A DNA stretch of 64,000 bases from Chitinophaga filiformis (lineage in GTDB: Bacteria; Bacteroidota; Bacteroidia; Chitinophagales; Chitinophagaceae): positions 62,001 to 126,000 of the forward strand of contig NZ_FNBN01000006.1 of NCBI RefSeq assembly GCF_900102545.1. Reading direction: 5' to 3'. Each line of letters begins with the position of its first letter. The stretch's first letter is position 1. The notes beneath the pieces are model-generated. The model searched no databases and was not told the DNA's origin. It saw only the letters and a list, made by a program, of their open reading frames with translations. Position numbers and translations under genes: made by a program. This document shows positions 16,801-26,926 of this stretch, in pieces.

Positions 16801-17993
16801 TTCCGGTAAAAAGCGACCTTCTTTGTTGCCTGTTCAACAGGACTTAAATAGATCATCTCCGGATCTCCGATGCCGGTAGTATTAGGGCAACCTCCTTGCG
16901 AAGCCATGAACTGTGCCAGTAATACCGGCTTATCCGCTTCTATATAATCTGCTGTATTACTCTGGAACTCATAACACATATGCGGTGTCAGTCCGGTTAA
17001 TTGTACGCCATTACGCTTTACAACAGTAGAAGGATCTTTGACAACTACTTTATAGATATTGGTCTGAAAACTGGTGGCTACTCTTCCCGAGATGGGCATG
17101 GTCAGATAACGCTTTCCCCAGGCCTGGTAGGGAAATACCTGCTGCATATTATTATCTCCACTGGTACCGGCCGTGACACCGGTACAATTAATACTGGTAC
17201 GGCTGCTACCAGAAAATACGGCTACGGGGAAACACTTTCCGGATGCGTTGGCGATAGAACGTACTGTTGTACCTGTCAGTTCTTTTCCTTTACCACTGCC
17301 CAGCGGGGCGCCTATCAGCTGGTAAATATCGCCTTTGTTGAGTGTCACCGTAAACGGAACGTTTGCTGCACGTCCGTTACGGCTCGACTCAGAGGGGTTA
17401 ATCTCAACCATCGTATTATCTTCCTTTGCAATGACATACATCCAGGAAAAGCAATCATTGGCAAAGCTCTGCTGGCTGTTTAATGAGGTATAAGAATATC
17501 CCCAGGTAGATACCGGCATCAGCATGGTAGCGCCTGATGATACACTTCCAAAAATATGTGCATAGGCTACGATCGGCACATTACTTACAATGTGGATCCC
17601 TTTATTACTGAATAATCCTTCACCACCTGTACCACCATAAGAAGGCGGTACGGAAAAAAGACGAGCATCAATGGCGCCCGACTTAGGGATAGTTTCTGTT
17701 ACTATCACCGTATTGGCAGGGATGTTATAAGTTCTTGTCCACGCGGTTCCATCAATACTCACTGTTACTGTAGCGGCGTCCTCTGCACTCAGGTATATCA
17801 CCATATCCTGGCTGTTGGTAAAACCAGGCTCCATGAACTGATGGTGTCCATATCCTACCCAGAATTCCTTGCCTCTGTTAGACACACCCTGTCCCATCGC
17901 ACTGATGCTACACAGTGTTAGGATGCAGGCAACAGCACCTTTACGGACTGCTGCCTGCATATGATTGAAAATATTGGTTACGAATGTCGTCAT
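13863..17993 (-). CDS. Giant T9SS cargo: IgGFc-binding module, PKD repeats, type-B sorting domain
   Basis: 1376 residues. The signal peptide ends near SAMGQG (residue 36). Next is an IgGFc-binding-type N-terminal module (about 38-500) opening RGKEFWVGYGHHQF and including VAYAHIFGSVSSGATMLMPV. After it come at least six PKD-like domains (about 610-1240) with the hallmark WDFGNGDT, WDFGDINA, WHWSFGDGTT, WNFGDGVG and WAWDFGEGST. The C-terminal 90 residues are a type-B T9SS (gliding-motility-type) domain: VPNAFSPNGDGINDTW, IEIFNRYGQRVF, YYYVIQL. A surface adhesin is the likely role. The module is shared with the neighbouring giant protein. The ATG at 17993 comes 2 bp after the upstream stop; an ATG at 17960 begins a neater signal peptide and may be the true start. 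Confidence 0.92.
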   Translation of the reverse strand: MTTFVTNIFNHMQAAVRKGAVACILTLCSISAMGQGVSNRGKEFWVGYGHHQFMEPGFTNSQDMVIYLSAEDAATVTVSIDGTAWTRTYNIPANTVIVTETIPKSGAIDARLFSVPPSYGGTGGEGLFSNKGIHIVSNVPIVAYAHIFGSVSSGATMLMPVSTWGYSYTSLNSQQSFANDCFSWMYVIAKEDNTMVEINPSESSRNGRAANVPFTVTLNKGDIYQLIGAPLGSGKGKELTGTTVRSIANASGKCFPVAVFSGSSRTSINCTGVTAGTSGDNNMQQVFPYQAWGKRYLTMPISGRVATSFQTNIYKVVVKDPSTVVKRNGVQLTGLTPHMCYEFQSNTADYIEADKPVLLAQFMASQGGCPNTTGIGDPEMIYLSPVEQATKKVAFYRNNVEKIEINGLLLVIPDNGMKSLTVDGSQTFDVTYPHPNLPGYTVVVKRWPAAAAQCTVQSDSAFNAITYGLGDFESYGYNAGTFINNLNAIGQIHNEADTTKDVHTFTCVNTPLDLSVLLTYQPTKLEWQLSKLGTGITPAADVLQNAPAPAKQLLVNGVVYYQYTLPQSYQFTSAGYFDITVLSTAPHIDNCNNTEEINFSVTVKGKPNAVATYSFPTGCVLDTAYFAGKDSSNGYKLAQWRWEFPGNIISTVQKPGQRLNIGTQTVKYAVATEDGCVADTSFNLTVYNKPVADFAATPAAVCAGSTVTFTDNATYGGPAPVKEWYWDFGNGDTKTNATNAAATTVYKDYQTYTVKQVVKVSQLCVSDTLKKTVTVYAAPVASFTYPRNCISQGEQILFTSTSTTPDGQALASYAWDFGDINATPANPNTSTLADPVHSYTYYGSYKIRHSVTTVNGCVKDTVVTATFNVKPVLTYASIPAVCESVKGAISIALAGVTNGVTGAGIYRGPYVDDAGNFNPSAAGAGTHTVEYVFTTTNGCMDSVTATVTVLPAPGADFIVSPDVCLGAAVRITDQSTIASGTITSWHWSFGDGTTDVQPTGAAFDKLYAGSGTYAVKLAVVSDNGCTSDTVTKNTVIHPQPVADFRLPVAVCIPGGTAAFTNTSAVGDQSALSYQWNFGDGVGTSTATNPAYRYAAAGKYDITLSVISAYGCTHDTTKSFSAFFNSPVAAFTASPDTLCQGTDNFFADESTVANGTISAWAWDFGEGSTDDVADPVKRYKDPGDYTVQLVVTSNAGCVSEPFSSPVKIYLQPVVDAGPSFVVTQGTVVQFKPVVNDETGLSFRWTPADNLNNPDVLRPQLIVMDDATYTLTATGLGGCTANDELTVKVFKPVKVPNAFSPNGDGINDTWVLSNLSDYPGCTIEIFNRYGQRVFQSTGYNTPWDGTMNGHPLPLATYYYVIQLKNGFAPMTGYVVIVQ

Positions 17994-17995
17994 GC

Positions 17996-20900
17996 TTATC
18001 TGATCAGGTTGATAATACCTTTCTTATCTACCGTTGTTCCGTCCAGCAATACCAGTCTGCATACATACATGTATACACCAGATGGTTGCTGCTTTCCTTT
18101 GTGTGTACCATCCCACCCTCTGTCCTGGCTATCGGAATCGAACAGTTTCTCACCCCACTGGTTGAAGATCATCAGGTGGATATCTTTGATGATGCTGCCA
18201 TATACTTTCAGCACATCATTCACAGCATCACCATTCGGCGTAAAGGCATTAGGAATGTAGATACCATCCAGTAATGTGGTACCGCTTACTGGCTCAGCTG
18301 CTACCGGCTCACAACCCAATGCTCTCACATACAGCTTCACTTCCTGCATCGGCTGTAAACCGGAGATCGTATGAGAAAGACCCTGGCTGCCTGTTGATGG
18401 AGCCGTCCAGTTCAAACCGTCTGTTGATACCTCATAACCCGTTGCATTTGGAACAGTACCCCATGTAAAGCGAAGCACATTCACACCTGTTGAATCCAGC
18501 TTCACTACAGGAGCAGTCAGCGCTGGTAATACCACTACTTCCGCAGGCGTACGTTCAGGAGAAGTACAACCGTCTTTAATTGTTTCCAGGTAGTATTGTG
18601 CATCAGCAGTTACATTGGTTAGGTTCAGCGTGCTTCCGCTGGCTACCAGCTTACCGCCGGTGGCTGCATCATACCAGTTATAATCAACCCCTGTGGCAGG
18701 GCTCTGTACTTCGAATGTTACATTGCTACCCGTACACACCGTGAAGGAATCAGTTAGGAGTATACCAACTGCAGGTCCTTTCACTACCAGGTCTTTTGCT
18801 GTATCTGCAATACATCCATCTTCACCAATTACTGTCAACGACACAGGATAAGTACCACCGGCGGTAAACAGGTAAACAGGGTTTTGTACACTGTCAATCG
18901 CGCTGTTGCCAAAGTCCCATTTCCATTTACCGATGGCAGCACCATTGGCTGTTATTGCATTACCGGTGAAGTGTACAGAGTCGCTCACACAACCATTGAA
19001 TGCAGTTGTATAATCCACTTTCGGCGCAGCGATCACTGTTACAGGCAGGAAGGTTTCTACTGTATTATCACAACTTTCGAAAGACGGATCCTGCATCACT
19101 ACCGGTACATAATAAGTACCTGCTTTTGAGAAGGAATAATCCTGGTCGATGGCAAAGCGATAATATTTCTTGTTATTAGCGATGAAGGAATCTACCGGTA
19201 CTGGGTTGTCCTGGATCACATCAGCAGCTGGACTAATGTTGCTCACCTTACTGATGTTCCACTGTAAGGAAGCAGGACGCTGCGTAGAAATAAACGTGAA
19301 CCGGAATGGTGTATTCTCGCAAGTGTAGTCACTTACTGCATTGGTACCACTATGTACATTGGAGATGGAAGTTCTTGTGTTCAGGTTCCTTACCAGTGTA
19401 CCGGCGTTGTAACCATAACTTTCATCTTCACCCAAACCATAGGTAATCGCAGTAAAGGCGGAGTCACTCACTACATAGCTCTGGTCTTTTGTAGCATCCC
19501 AGCGTTTCACTACTACAGTATAACCAGGTAATGAAGGGTGATCATAAGTATAGTCAAATAAGGTACCGTTGTCGATCTTCAGGCTGGTCATACCACCTGT
19601 GGGAATGATCAGTGTCAGGTAGTTCGTTACAATACCTTCTTCCGTATTACGGTAGAAGCCCAGTTTCTTAATACCCTGTTCCAGCGGACTGAGATAGATC
19701 ATCTCAGGATCTCCGTAACCACCGGTATTGGTACATCTGTCCCATGAAGCCATGTACTGTGCTACCATGATCGGCTGATCAGCTTCTATATAAGCGGGAG
19801 CGTCCGTCACAAACTGGTAGAAACGGCCATTATTCAATCCTGCCAGTAACGATCCGTCTACCTTTACTTTCGTAGCCGGGTCTTTCACCATAATTCTGTA
19901 CACATTGCCCATCAGTACTTTCGGATCTTCATCAGTGGATGTCGGTGCTGTCAGGTAACGTTTACCCCATGCCTGTGAAGGGAAACACTGCTGGATGAAG
20001 TTATCTCCATTACCACCACTACCACTTGGATCACAACTTACACTGGTGCGGCTGTTGCCCGAGAATACCGCAATCGGATAACATTTACCCTGTGCATTCT
20101 GTATAGACCTGAATCTTGTACCGGTTACGTCGTATCCCTTTGCATTGTCGATCCTTGCACCAAGCACCTGGTACACTTCTCCTTTGTTCAGTGTTACGGT
20201 GAATGGTACATTCGCCGGGTGACCAGTTACAGTCGGAACAGATGGGGTGATCTCTACAACTGTGTTCGGCTGATCTGCCACCACATAAGCCCATGAGTAG
20301 TCGTCCATACCATACACCTGGTTATAACCCAGTGAATAGTATTCATATCCATATGTACCTACCGGCAGCAGCATAGTAGCACCTGATGACTGGTGACCAT
20401 AAATATGTGCATATGCCACGATTGGTTTATCACTCTCAATACTGATGCCTCTGTCAGAGATGCCTTCGGTCATCAAGCGTGCATCTTCCAGGCCGTTCTT
20501 CGGTATCAGGTCTGTGGACAATGTCGTATTCGCAGCTACATGGTAACGTCTGATCCAGCTGGTACCATTCACTTTCACCGTCACATCCGCAGCTTCTTCT
20601 GCACTCAGGTACAACAACATATCCTGGTCATTACTGCCACTGAAGAACTCATGGTGACCGTAACCTACCCAGAAGCGGGTACCCCTGTTGGAACTATCCG
20701 CCGGTGGAATCACTACAGGCACTACTGCTCTTGCGCTATCTACCAGGCCGGTGAACTTATCCAGGAAGCTGAGCTTAGACTCAGTGATATAATTATCGAA
20801 CTCATTTACTTTACTACTATCTCCAACCAGCCATTTATCATTCGCATCTGTTCTTCCTAATCCTAACTGATACTGTGCTTTCACAAAGCCCTGCCATGGA

Positions 20901-23900
20901 TCCATGTAGAAGGTCTTCACAGAGAAATCATATGCACCGCTACCTGTAGTTTCCACATCATTGTAGAAGTACATCTGTTCGGCAGATGCGGGCACATTCG
21001 GCGGCAGTACGCCTGTATACCTTCTGATATTCATGGAAGCTGGAACAGGTGCGCCGGCTGCCCAGGTAATACTCATCACACTGTCTGATCCCATCATGAA
21101 GTGCTGTGTAGTACCTGCAGCAGGAGCGGCAGGTACAGCGGTCAGCAGGGCAGGAACGGAAGTAGGTTCGAACTCATAGGCTCCCAGATCAGGTACACCT
21201 GCCTGTAAAGTAACAGGTCTTGCCTTACCGTTGATGTCATGGTCATTGCCCGGTATCTGTACGCCACGGCCATGTATGGCCCATACATCAGGACTGTTTA
21301 CTACAGGGCTGCCATCAGTCAGGGTCAGTGCAGGTTTGTAATAGATAGAGTGCAGGTCTTGTCCGGTACGCGCACTCCATGCTGGCAGCGTTGCCTCTTT
21401 ATAGAGGGAGGTAGATGCCAGTACAGCGCCCGTGCTGTACAACACGTTATAGTCAGTATTCTCTTCTTTCTCATTGCTGATCTCCAGTGCAATACCGGCA
21501 GCGCCATGGTAGAAGATGTTGTTCCTTACTACCACATTGCTGGCGCCATCTTCGTTCAGCTTAGCGGCGCTATTGGTTTTGGCTGACAGGTCGGCAGAAC
21601 CGTTATAAATCGTGTTGTTGTAATAAGTCGCATTCTCGTCAGAGGATACCCATAGGCCATAAGCCAGTTTTGCAGTTGTCTGCACACTTACCACGTTGTT
21701 AAGAATGCTTGTATAATTGTTATGTTCTGTGTACAAACCATACAGGCTGGCTTTGTTATTTGTCAACCCGATAATCTTGTTACCTTCAATCTGTAGTGGC
21801 GCCGCAGCCAATGTACTGCTCCATCTTGCCTGTATACCAAATATCTTATCGCCCGCTACTGTATTCAGTATGTTGATGGTATTGTAATTGATATGCCATG
21901 CAGTATCTGATTCAAACTGATAAATACCATATCCACTGCTACTCATATCGCCGTCCAGGTTGATCGTATTCCTGGTAATGTTGATGCGACTGGTATATTG
22001 TGAATAAACACCCCATTTGAAACTATTGCTGATGATATTGCTGTCTATCACATGGTCCTGCGACAGGTTCTGGTCGTTCACCCCAAAGAGATAAACACCC
22101 GCAGAACCATTCTCGATGGTATTACCCTTGATCACAATATGCTTACCAAGGAAATTCTCTCCGATGATAGCTGCAACATCCGTGCTGCTATTGATCACAT
22201 CAGGGGCGATGATCTTACAGTTCAGGATACTATCGTAAGACGCGGTACCAGCCAGTAACACCACTTTACCATAGTCGTTATCACCAGCTTTCATGGTAAT
22301 GCTCCTGAAGGTCACATACATAGCACTGTCAAGAGATAATATATAGTTGTCGCTGGAAGTCGAAACATTGGTCAGTATCACACTGGCAGCATCATTATTG
22401 TCACTGCGGAAGGTGATCCTGCTGTCAGGACCCGCGCCTGCCACCGTGTGCATTCTCACCTCCTCATTGTAAGTACCTGCTGCTACCTTAAACACAACGG
22501 GCCCAGTGATACCACATTCCAGGGCCTCCACTGCCTTATTGAAAGACTGGAAGTTGGTCACACCAGCTGGTAAAGCAGGGTTAATTGTGTATTCACCTGC
22601 AGGGAAAGCTGCGTTCATATTTACCTGTACCGGTGCAGAGTAGACAGTATCTGTACCACACACCAGTATACAACGGAAGTAATTTTCAAATGTAATAGGC
22701 GTAGCAAAGGAAGACAGGTATTGCCACTCTCCTATGCTGGTCCATGGACCAGCAGCAGATTTCGCCTGCTGCCAGCGATATGTTTGTGTACCGCCTGTGG
22801 TATTACCGGAGAGGTCCAGCTTCACAGTATCTCCCAGACATATACCACCTGTTGGATTAGCCACAGCAGTCCCAGGAGTTGGCGGCGCTGTACATGCTGG
22901 TATATTGATTTCATAAGCTCCCAGGTCAGGCTTTGTAGCGCTCCTGCTTACACCAAGGATGTCTTTTGCCACACCTACAGGTGCGCCTGCATTATCAAAC
23001 GGAGAAATGATCGGTGCAAAGTTGCCATTGGCCGCATCCGCATACACAGGTGCTACACCAATAGAGGCTATTCCGAAAGGAGATGCCTGCCATCCGGCGA
23101 TATCTGTGAAAGTAGTCTGATCCACCTTTGCCACATAAGCAGCGGTGGTCGCTTTCAGGTAGATATTATTATGACTGATACTCAGGATCTGCTGACCAGC
23201 ATTCGCCAGGTTCAGACCAATTCTTTCATTCCTGCCGCTCTCACTTCTTAGACTCACGATGTTGTTTGTAAAGGCAAGGCTATCTGCATTGCCATACAGC
23301 GCAAAGCCTGTAACACCTGCTTCAGGAGAACTTTCTATTTCGATGGTATTATGATAGTAGTTGGTCTTGTCAGTGAAGGCAGAATAGATACCTACCACCT
23401 CATTGCCACTTCCACCTGTAGCATGGATGACGTTATTCCTGATTTCATTCCATGCACCCTGCTGCGTCTGTTCTATATCCATACCACGGAAACCGCCATA
23501 AGCAGAAGGATTGCCACCATAAGGATTTACCAGCCTGTTACCTTCTACCAGTAAGCCGCTATGACCTTCAGACAGGATACCGTAATAATCAGACATGCTG
23601 GCATTACGGGTAGGACGGCTGATAGTATTACCGGCAATCGTTGTATTGAGCGTATTGCCTATACTCACACCATACTGTGTAAAGTCAGTGATCTTATTAT
23701 TCAGGATGCGGTTATTCTTTGCAGGATAATCAGATCCGCCGTACAGTGTTACCGCTGCATATCCTCCCTCTATGTTATTCTTTTCAATCAGGTTCGCATC
23801 GCAATAGGAAGTATTGTACCTGTCTGATTCGTCATTACCATTGATCACCACCGCGGCTCTTCCGGAGTATTCCGTCGTGCTTACAAGAATGTTACATCTG

Positions 23901-26900
23901 CGGATAATATTGCTGTCTGCATCGTTCAACAGATGGACACCATAGCCATAGTCGCCGGTACCATTTGCATCAATGGTCAGACTATCTATGATCACATGGT
24001 CAGCATGACGAAGTTTAATTACCGCTCTTTCCATTGAGGACATGGAGCTGAAGGCAATCGTATTACCATTACCATTGAAGGTAACAGTGTTCACAGCAGA
24101 AGCACCCTTGATCGTATCGAGGATCAGTTGCTCATTATAGGGGCCGGAATTAGCCACCACATTAAATACCACAGGACCGGTTATACCACAGGATAAAGCA
24201 TCCGCGGCAGCGGTAAAGCTGGTAAAGTTGGTAGCAGAAGCCGGCGCACCTTTATTGATCGTATAGGTATTGGCAGCCATTGCCGGATTCACCGTCAGGT
24301 ATACGGGGACAGTATACGCAGTATTACCGCTACATGTTACTGCCAGTCGGTACCACAGTGAAGCGGTAGCTGTAATAACAGTATCAGGACCGTCCAGTAC
24401 ATTACCAATAGCAGTGAATGGGCCTGCCGGAGCGATAGCTGTCTGCCAGCGATAAGTTTGTCCCACGCCTACTGAGTTACCGCTGGCACCCAATATAACA
24501 GACGTATTTACACACACAACAGGTTTGGACAATGTAGCAGTACCAGGCGTTGGCGGCACTGTACATACCGGTGGCGTAAATTCAAATGCACCTATGTCGG
24601 GTGTAGTATGACTACGTGCTGCACCGGCAATATCAACGTCCACATTCTCATAGCTACCCCTGTTATCCACTACATTATTCTGCGGTGTATAATTGCCGGT
24701 AGCGGCATTCACAAACAAAGGCGGAGCAAACACAGATGCCTGATCACGGCTGCTGAGTGCCTGCCATTGTGTTAAAGAAGCGGCATCCTGTCCTTCATAT
24801 CCAATAAACGCATTCGTCGCAGCGGCTTCTATATAATAGTTGTTCCTGTCTGCCTCAAGACCAGCACCGGCGCCATCAGAATAAATAGCATACTTCTTTG
24901 AAGTACCGGTCCTGGAAATATAGACGAGGTTGTTTTTGAATATCTGACCTCCGGCGCCATTATCTGTGGCGAAGCCCCTGGTATCATACGTGCCCGGAGC
25001 TGTTGTTCCATCAAGGATAATAGTATTGTGATAGAACCAGACGTTATTGGAATAGTAACAGTTGATGCCTATCAGGTGACCACCAGTATTCAGATTATAA
25101 ATAAGGTTGTTGGTGATCTTATTTTCCAGTGTGGTTAGCGCCACTACCATGTTCACATTAATACCTGTTGCCGGATCTGTCTTCCCCGGTACACCGCCAT
25201 AAGGATTGCTGATACGGTTGGCATTAATGATCGCCTTTGTATTTAGGCTGCTCAATTCAATACCAACAAATGACCAGGCAGTAGTACGTGCAGGACAGCT
25301 TATTTCGTTACCATCCACCATTGCACTGAAAGTACCCTGTAGTTTTACACCTGTATTGTGAAAATCGTAGATCTTATTGTGGAGCACTTTATTATTCATA
25401 ACAGCCTGCGAACTGCTCCCCATCATCAGGATACCATAAATACCACCTGTGATCGTGTTACCACTGAAGGTATTATTATCACTACGGGCATCGTCTTCAT
25501 TGATCGATGGTCCGCCTGTTACGGCGATACCCGCATAGTTAAAATCAGTAGACTGTGTATCAGTGGTGATAATACAGTTGCTGATAGTATTGTTATCCGC
25601 ATCATTTGTCAGATGTACGGCAATACCGTAGTGATCCCAGCCGGTACCATCTGCTTTTATCTGCAGGTTATTCACAGTAACGAAGTCAGCACCGTTCAGT
25701 TCGAGTACATATTGTTTCTTCGCATCACCCGACAGATAATGTAACAGTGCACCATTACCATTGAATGTAATCGTATTGGTAGCAGATGCACCTGCTATCG
25801 GTGGTATCATTACCTGCTCATTATAAGCAGTGGCATTGTTTACTACGTTGAATATTACTGCGCCATTGATACCACATTTGATGAAATCAACCGCATCTTT
25901 AAAAGAGTTGAAGTTATTACCACCCGTAGCTGTGGCATTGTTGATAAAGAAAGTACCACTCACCGGTGAAGGCGTCACTGCCTGTACACTGGTAGAGGTG
26001 GAAGCACCACCGCTGGTACAAGTCACCACACAACGATACCAGGTAGTAACTGTTTGCGATGCGGTGTAGGTTGGTAAGCTGGCACCCGGAATATTTGTCC
26101 AGGTAGTATTGTTAGGAGAGGATTGCCATTGGAAAGTTAAACCGGAAGCCAATGTTGTTCCTGTCAGCGACAGGTCTACTTTACCGGTTGCACAGATATC
26201 TGTTGTATTCACAATGGGCGTACCAGCTACAGGTGTACCTGTACATGCCGGAGCAGCTGTCCACGAGAACATAATATCAGGACGGTTACTCATATCACCT
26301 GTGTTGGTAGTGGTTGTACTACCACACTCATTACCGGTGTTAGCGCGGTAAGTATGAGAAGCTCTAAAGGGCAGTAGTTCTGTATAAGCTACCTCCGGAT
26401 TCTCATCACTGGTAGCACCACCGGGATCACCATTACATACTTCCACTATGATATTGTCTATGCCGTTCCAGGTAACTGTCGACGAAAAAGCGAACTTATT
26501 ATATCCTGCCACCGGCTGATAATGCACAGGTCCATACACTTGTGTATTCACTGTTTCCCAGCGGGTCTCGTCCAGGTTATTCACCGACGTGAAACCTATC
26601 TTTATTACATAGCCTTCCACCTTACCAACGCCACGCAGGTTCAGTACATTAAAAGCCAGTGCACTGATATCGCCTGCTCCCATGCCTGCTGCATGCAACT
26701 CAGAGGCCAGGTAGAGGTATTGTGCACGCGCCCCTTGTTTATAATCCTGCAAAGGACAGGGATACCAGCTGATCTCGTTTCCCGCCGTACTTGACCCGAT
26801 CTTGATATCAGTGGTCTGGGCCTGCGTAGACATGATGCCCATCAGCAATATAGCCATGAGACATAAGCCCCTGTAAAAAGAATAAGTAAAATGCCGTTTC

Positions 26901-26902
26901 AT
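17996..26902 (-). CDS. 2968-residue T9SS cargo with three Ig/beta-helix modules
   Basis: Very large secreted protein; signal peptide ends STQAQ. Approximate order: N-terminal beta domain (30-210); three tandem modules, each an Ig-like domain (CxGTPxPGT...YRWQ type) plus a right-handed beta-helix rich in Asn and in NNTIS/YNEQ repeats (220-770, 780-1330, 1337-1910); a linker domain (1920-2060); an IgGFc-binding module (about 2071-2500, RGTRFWVGYGHHEF); PKD (2620-2700, WKWDFGN); an Ig-like and an Fn3-like domain (2710-2864); and a type-B T9SS domain (2878-2968, IPNAFTPNGDAVNDVLKVYG). Beta-helices of this kind bind or cut polysaccharides, but no catalytic residues can be assigned. The start lies 24 bp after the DUF4302 gene, with an A-rich ribosome-binding region. 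Confidence 0.92.
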   Translation of the reverse strand: MKRHFTYSFYRGLCLMAILLMGIMSTQAQTTDIKIGSSTAGNEISWYPCPLQDYKQGARAQYLYLASELHAAGMGAGDISALAFNVLNLRGVGKVEGYVIKIGFTSVNNLDETRWETVNTQVYGPVHYQPVAGYNKFAFSSTVTWNGIDNIIVEVCNGDPGGATSDENPEVAYTELLPFRASHTYRANTGNECGSTTTTNTGDMSNRPDIMFSWTAAPACTGTPVAGTPIVNTTDICATGKVDLSLTGTTLASGLTFQWQSSPNNTTWTNIPGASLPTYTASQTVTTWYRCVVTCTSGGASTSTSVQAVTPSPVSGTFFINNATATGGNNFNSFKDAVDFIKCGINGAVIFNVVNNATAYNEQVMIPPIAGASATNTITFNGNGALLHYLSGDAKKQYVLELNGADFVTVNNLQIKADGTGWDHYGIAVHLTNDADNNTISNCIITTDTQSTDFNYAGIAVTGGPSINEDDARSDNNTFSGNTITGGIYGILMMGSSSQAVMNNKVLHNKIYDFHNTGVKLQGTFSAMVDGNEISCPARTTAWSFVGIELSSLNTKAIINANRISNPYGGVPGKTDPATGINVNMVVALTTLENKITNNLIYNLNTGGHLIGINCYYSNNVWFYHNTIILDGTTAPGTYDTRGFATDNGAGGQIFKNNLVYISRTGTSKKYAIYSDGAGAGLEADRNNYYIEAAATNAFIGYEGQDAASLTQWQALSSRDQASVFAPPLFVNAATGNYTPQNNVVDNRGSYENVDVDIAGAARSHTTPDIGAFEFTPPVCTVPPTPGTATLSKPVVCVNTSVILGASGNSVGVGQTYRWQTAIAPAGPFTAIGNVLDGPDTVITATASLWYRLAVTCSGNTAYTVPVYLTVNPAMAANTYTINKGAPASATNFTSFTAAADALSCGITGPVVFNVVANSGPYNEQLILDTIKGASAVNTVTFNGNGNTIAFSSMSSMERAVIKLRHADHVIIDSLTIDANGTGDYGYGVHLLNDADSNIIRRCNILVSTTEYSGRAAVVINGNDESDRYNTSYCDANLIEKNNIEGGYAAVTLYGGSDYPAKNNRILNNKITDFTQYGVSIGNTLNTTIAGNTISRPTRNASMSDYYGILSEGHSGLLVEGNRLVNPYGGNPSAYGGFRGMDIEQTQQGAWNEIRNNVIHATGGSGNEVVGIYSAFTDKTNYYHNTIEIESSPEAGVTGFALYGNADSLAFTNNIVSLRSESGRNERIGLNLANAGQQILSISHNNIYLKATTAAYVAKVDQTTFTDIAGWQASPFGIASIGVAPVYADAANGNFAPIISPFDNAGAPVGVAKDILGVSRSATKPDLGAYEINIPACTAPPTPGTAVANPTGGICLGDTVKLDLSGNTTGGTQTYRWQQAKSAAGPWTSIGEWQYLSSFATPITFENYFRCILVCGTDTVYSAPVQVNMNAAFPAGEYTINPALPAGVTNFQSFNKAVEALECGITGPVVFKVAAGTYNEEVRMHTVAGAGPDSRITFRSDNNDAASVILTNVSTSSDNYILSLDSAMYVTFRSITMKAGDNDYGKVVLLAGTASYDSILNCKIIAPDVINSSTDVAAIIGENFLGKHIVIKGNTIENGSAGVYLFGVNDQNLSQDHVIDSNIISNSFKWGVYSQYTSRINITRNTINLDGDMSSSGYGIYQFESDTAWHINYNTINILNTVAGDKIFGIQARWSSTLAAAPLQIEGNKIIGLTNNKASLYGLYTEHNNYTSILNNVVSVQTTAKLAYGLWVSSDENATYYNNTIYNGSADLSAKTNSAAKLNEDGASNVVVRNNIFYHGAAGIALEISNEKEENTDYNVLYSTGAVLASTSLYKEATLPAWSARTGQDLHSIYYKPALTLTDGSPVVNSPDVWAIHGRGVQIPGNDHDINGKARPVTLQAGVPDLGAYEFEPTSVPALLTAVPAAPAAGTTQHFMMGSDSVMSITWAAGAPVPASMNIRRYTGVLPPNVPASAEQMYFYNDVETTGSGAYDFSVKTFYMDPWQGFVKAQYQLGLGRTDANDKWLVGDSSKVNEFDNYITESKLSFLDKFTGLVDSARAVVPVVIPPADSSNRGTRFWVGYGHHEFFSGSNDQDMLLYLSAEEAADVTVKVNGTSWIRRYHVAANTTLSTDLIPKNGLEDARLMTEGISDRGISIESDKPIVAYAHIYGHQSSGATMLLPVGTYGYEYYSLGYNQVYGMDDYSWAYVVADQPNTVVEITPSVPTVTGHPANVPFTVTLNKGEVYQVLGARIDNAKGYDVTGTRFRSIQNAQGKCYPIAVFSGNSRTSVSCDPSGSGGNGDNFIQQCFPSQAWGKRYLTAPTSTDEDPKVLMGNVYRIMVKDPATKVKVDGSLLAGLNNGRFYQFVTDAPAYIEADQPIMVAQYMASWDRCTNTGGYGDPEMIYLSPLEQGIKKLGFYRNTEEGIVTNYLTLIIPTGGMTSLKIDNGTLFDYTYDHPSLPGYTVVVKRWDATKDQSYVVSDSAFTAITYGLGEDESYGYNAGTLVRNLNTRTSISNVHSGTNAVSDYTCENTPFRFTFISTQRPASLQWNISKVSNISPAADVIQDNPVPVDSFIANNKKYYRFAIDQDYSFSKAGTYYVPVVMQDPSFESCDNTVETFLPVTVIAAPKVDYTTAFNGCVSDSVHFTGNAITANGAAIGKWKWDFGNSAIDSVQNPVYLFTAGGTYPVSLTVIGEDGCIADTAKDLVVKGPAVGILLTDSFTVCTGSNVTFEVQSPATGVDYNWYDAATGGKLVASGSTLNLTNVTADAQYYLETIKDGCTSPERTPAEVVVLPALTAPVVKLDSTGVNVLRFTWGTVPNATGYEVSTDGLNWTAPSTGSQGLSHTISGLQPMQEVKLYVRALGCEPVAAEPVSGTTLLDGIYIPNAFTPNGDAVNDVLKVYGSIIKDIHLMIFNQWGEKLFDSDSQDRGWDGTHKGKQQPSGVYMYVCRLVLLDGTTVDKKGIINLIR

Positions 26903-26926
26903 GTGAATAACTTTCTTTTTGGATTG

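Noticed and set aside
13863..26902. Many long plus-strand open frames opposite the giant cargo genes
   Set aside because: They are shadows of the minus-strand genes, which have signal peptides, domain repeats and sorting domains.
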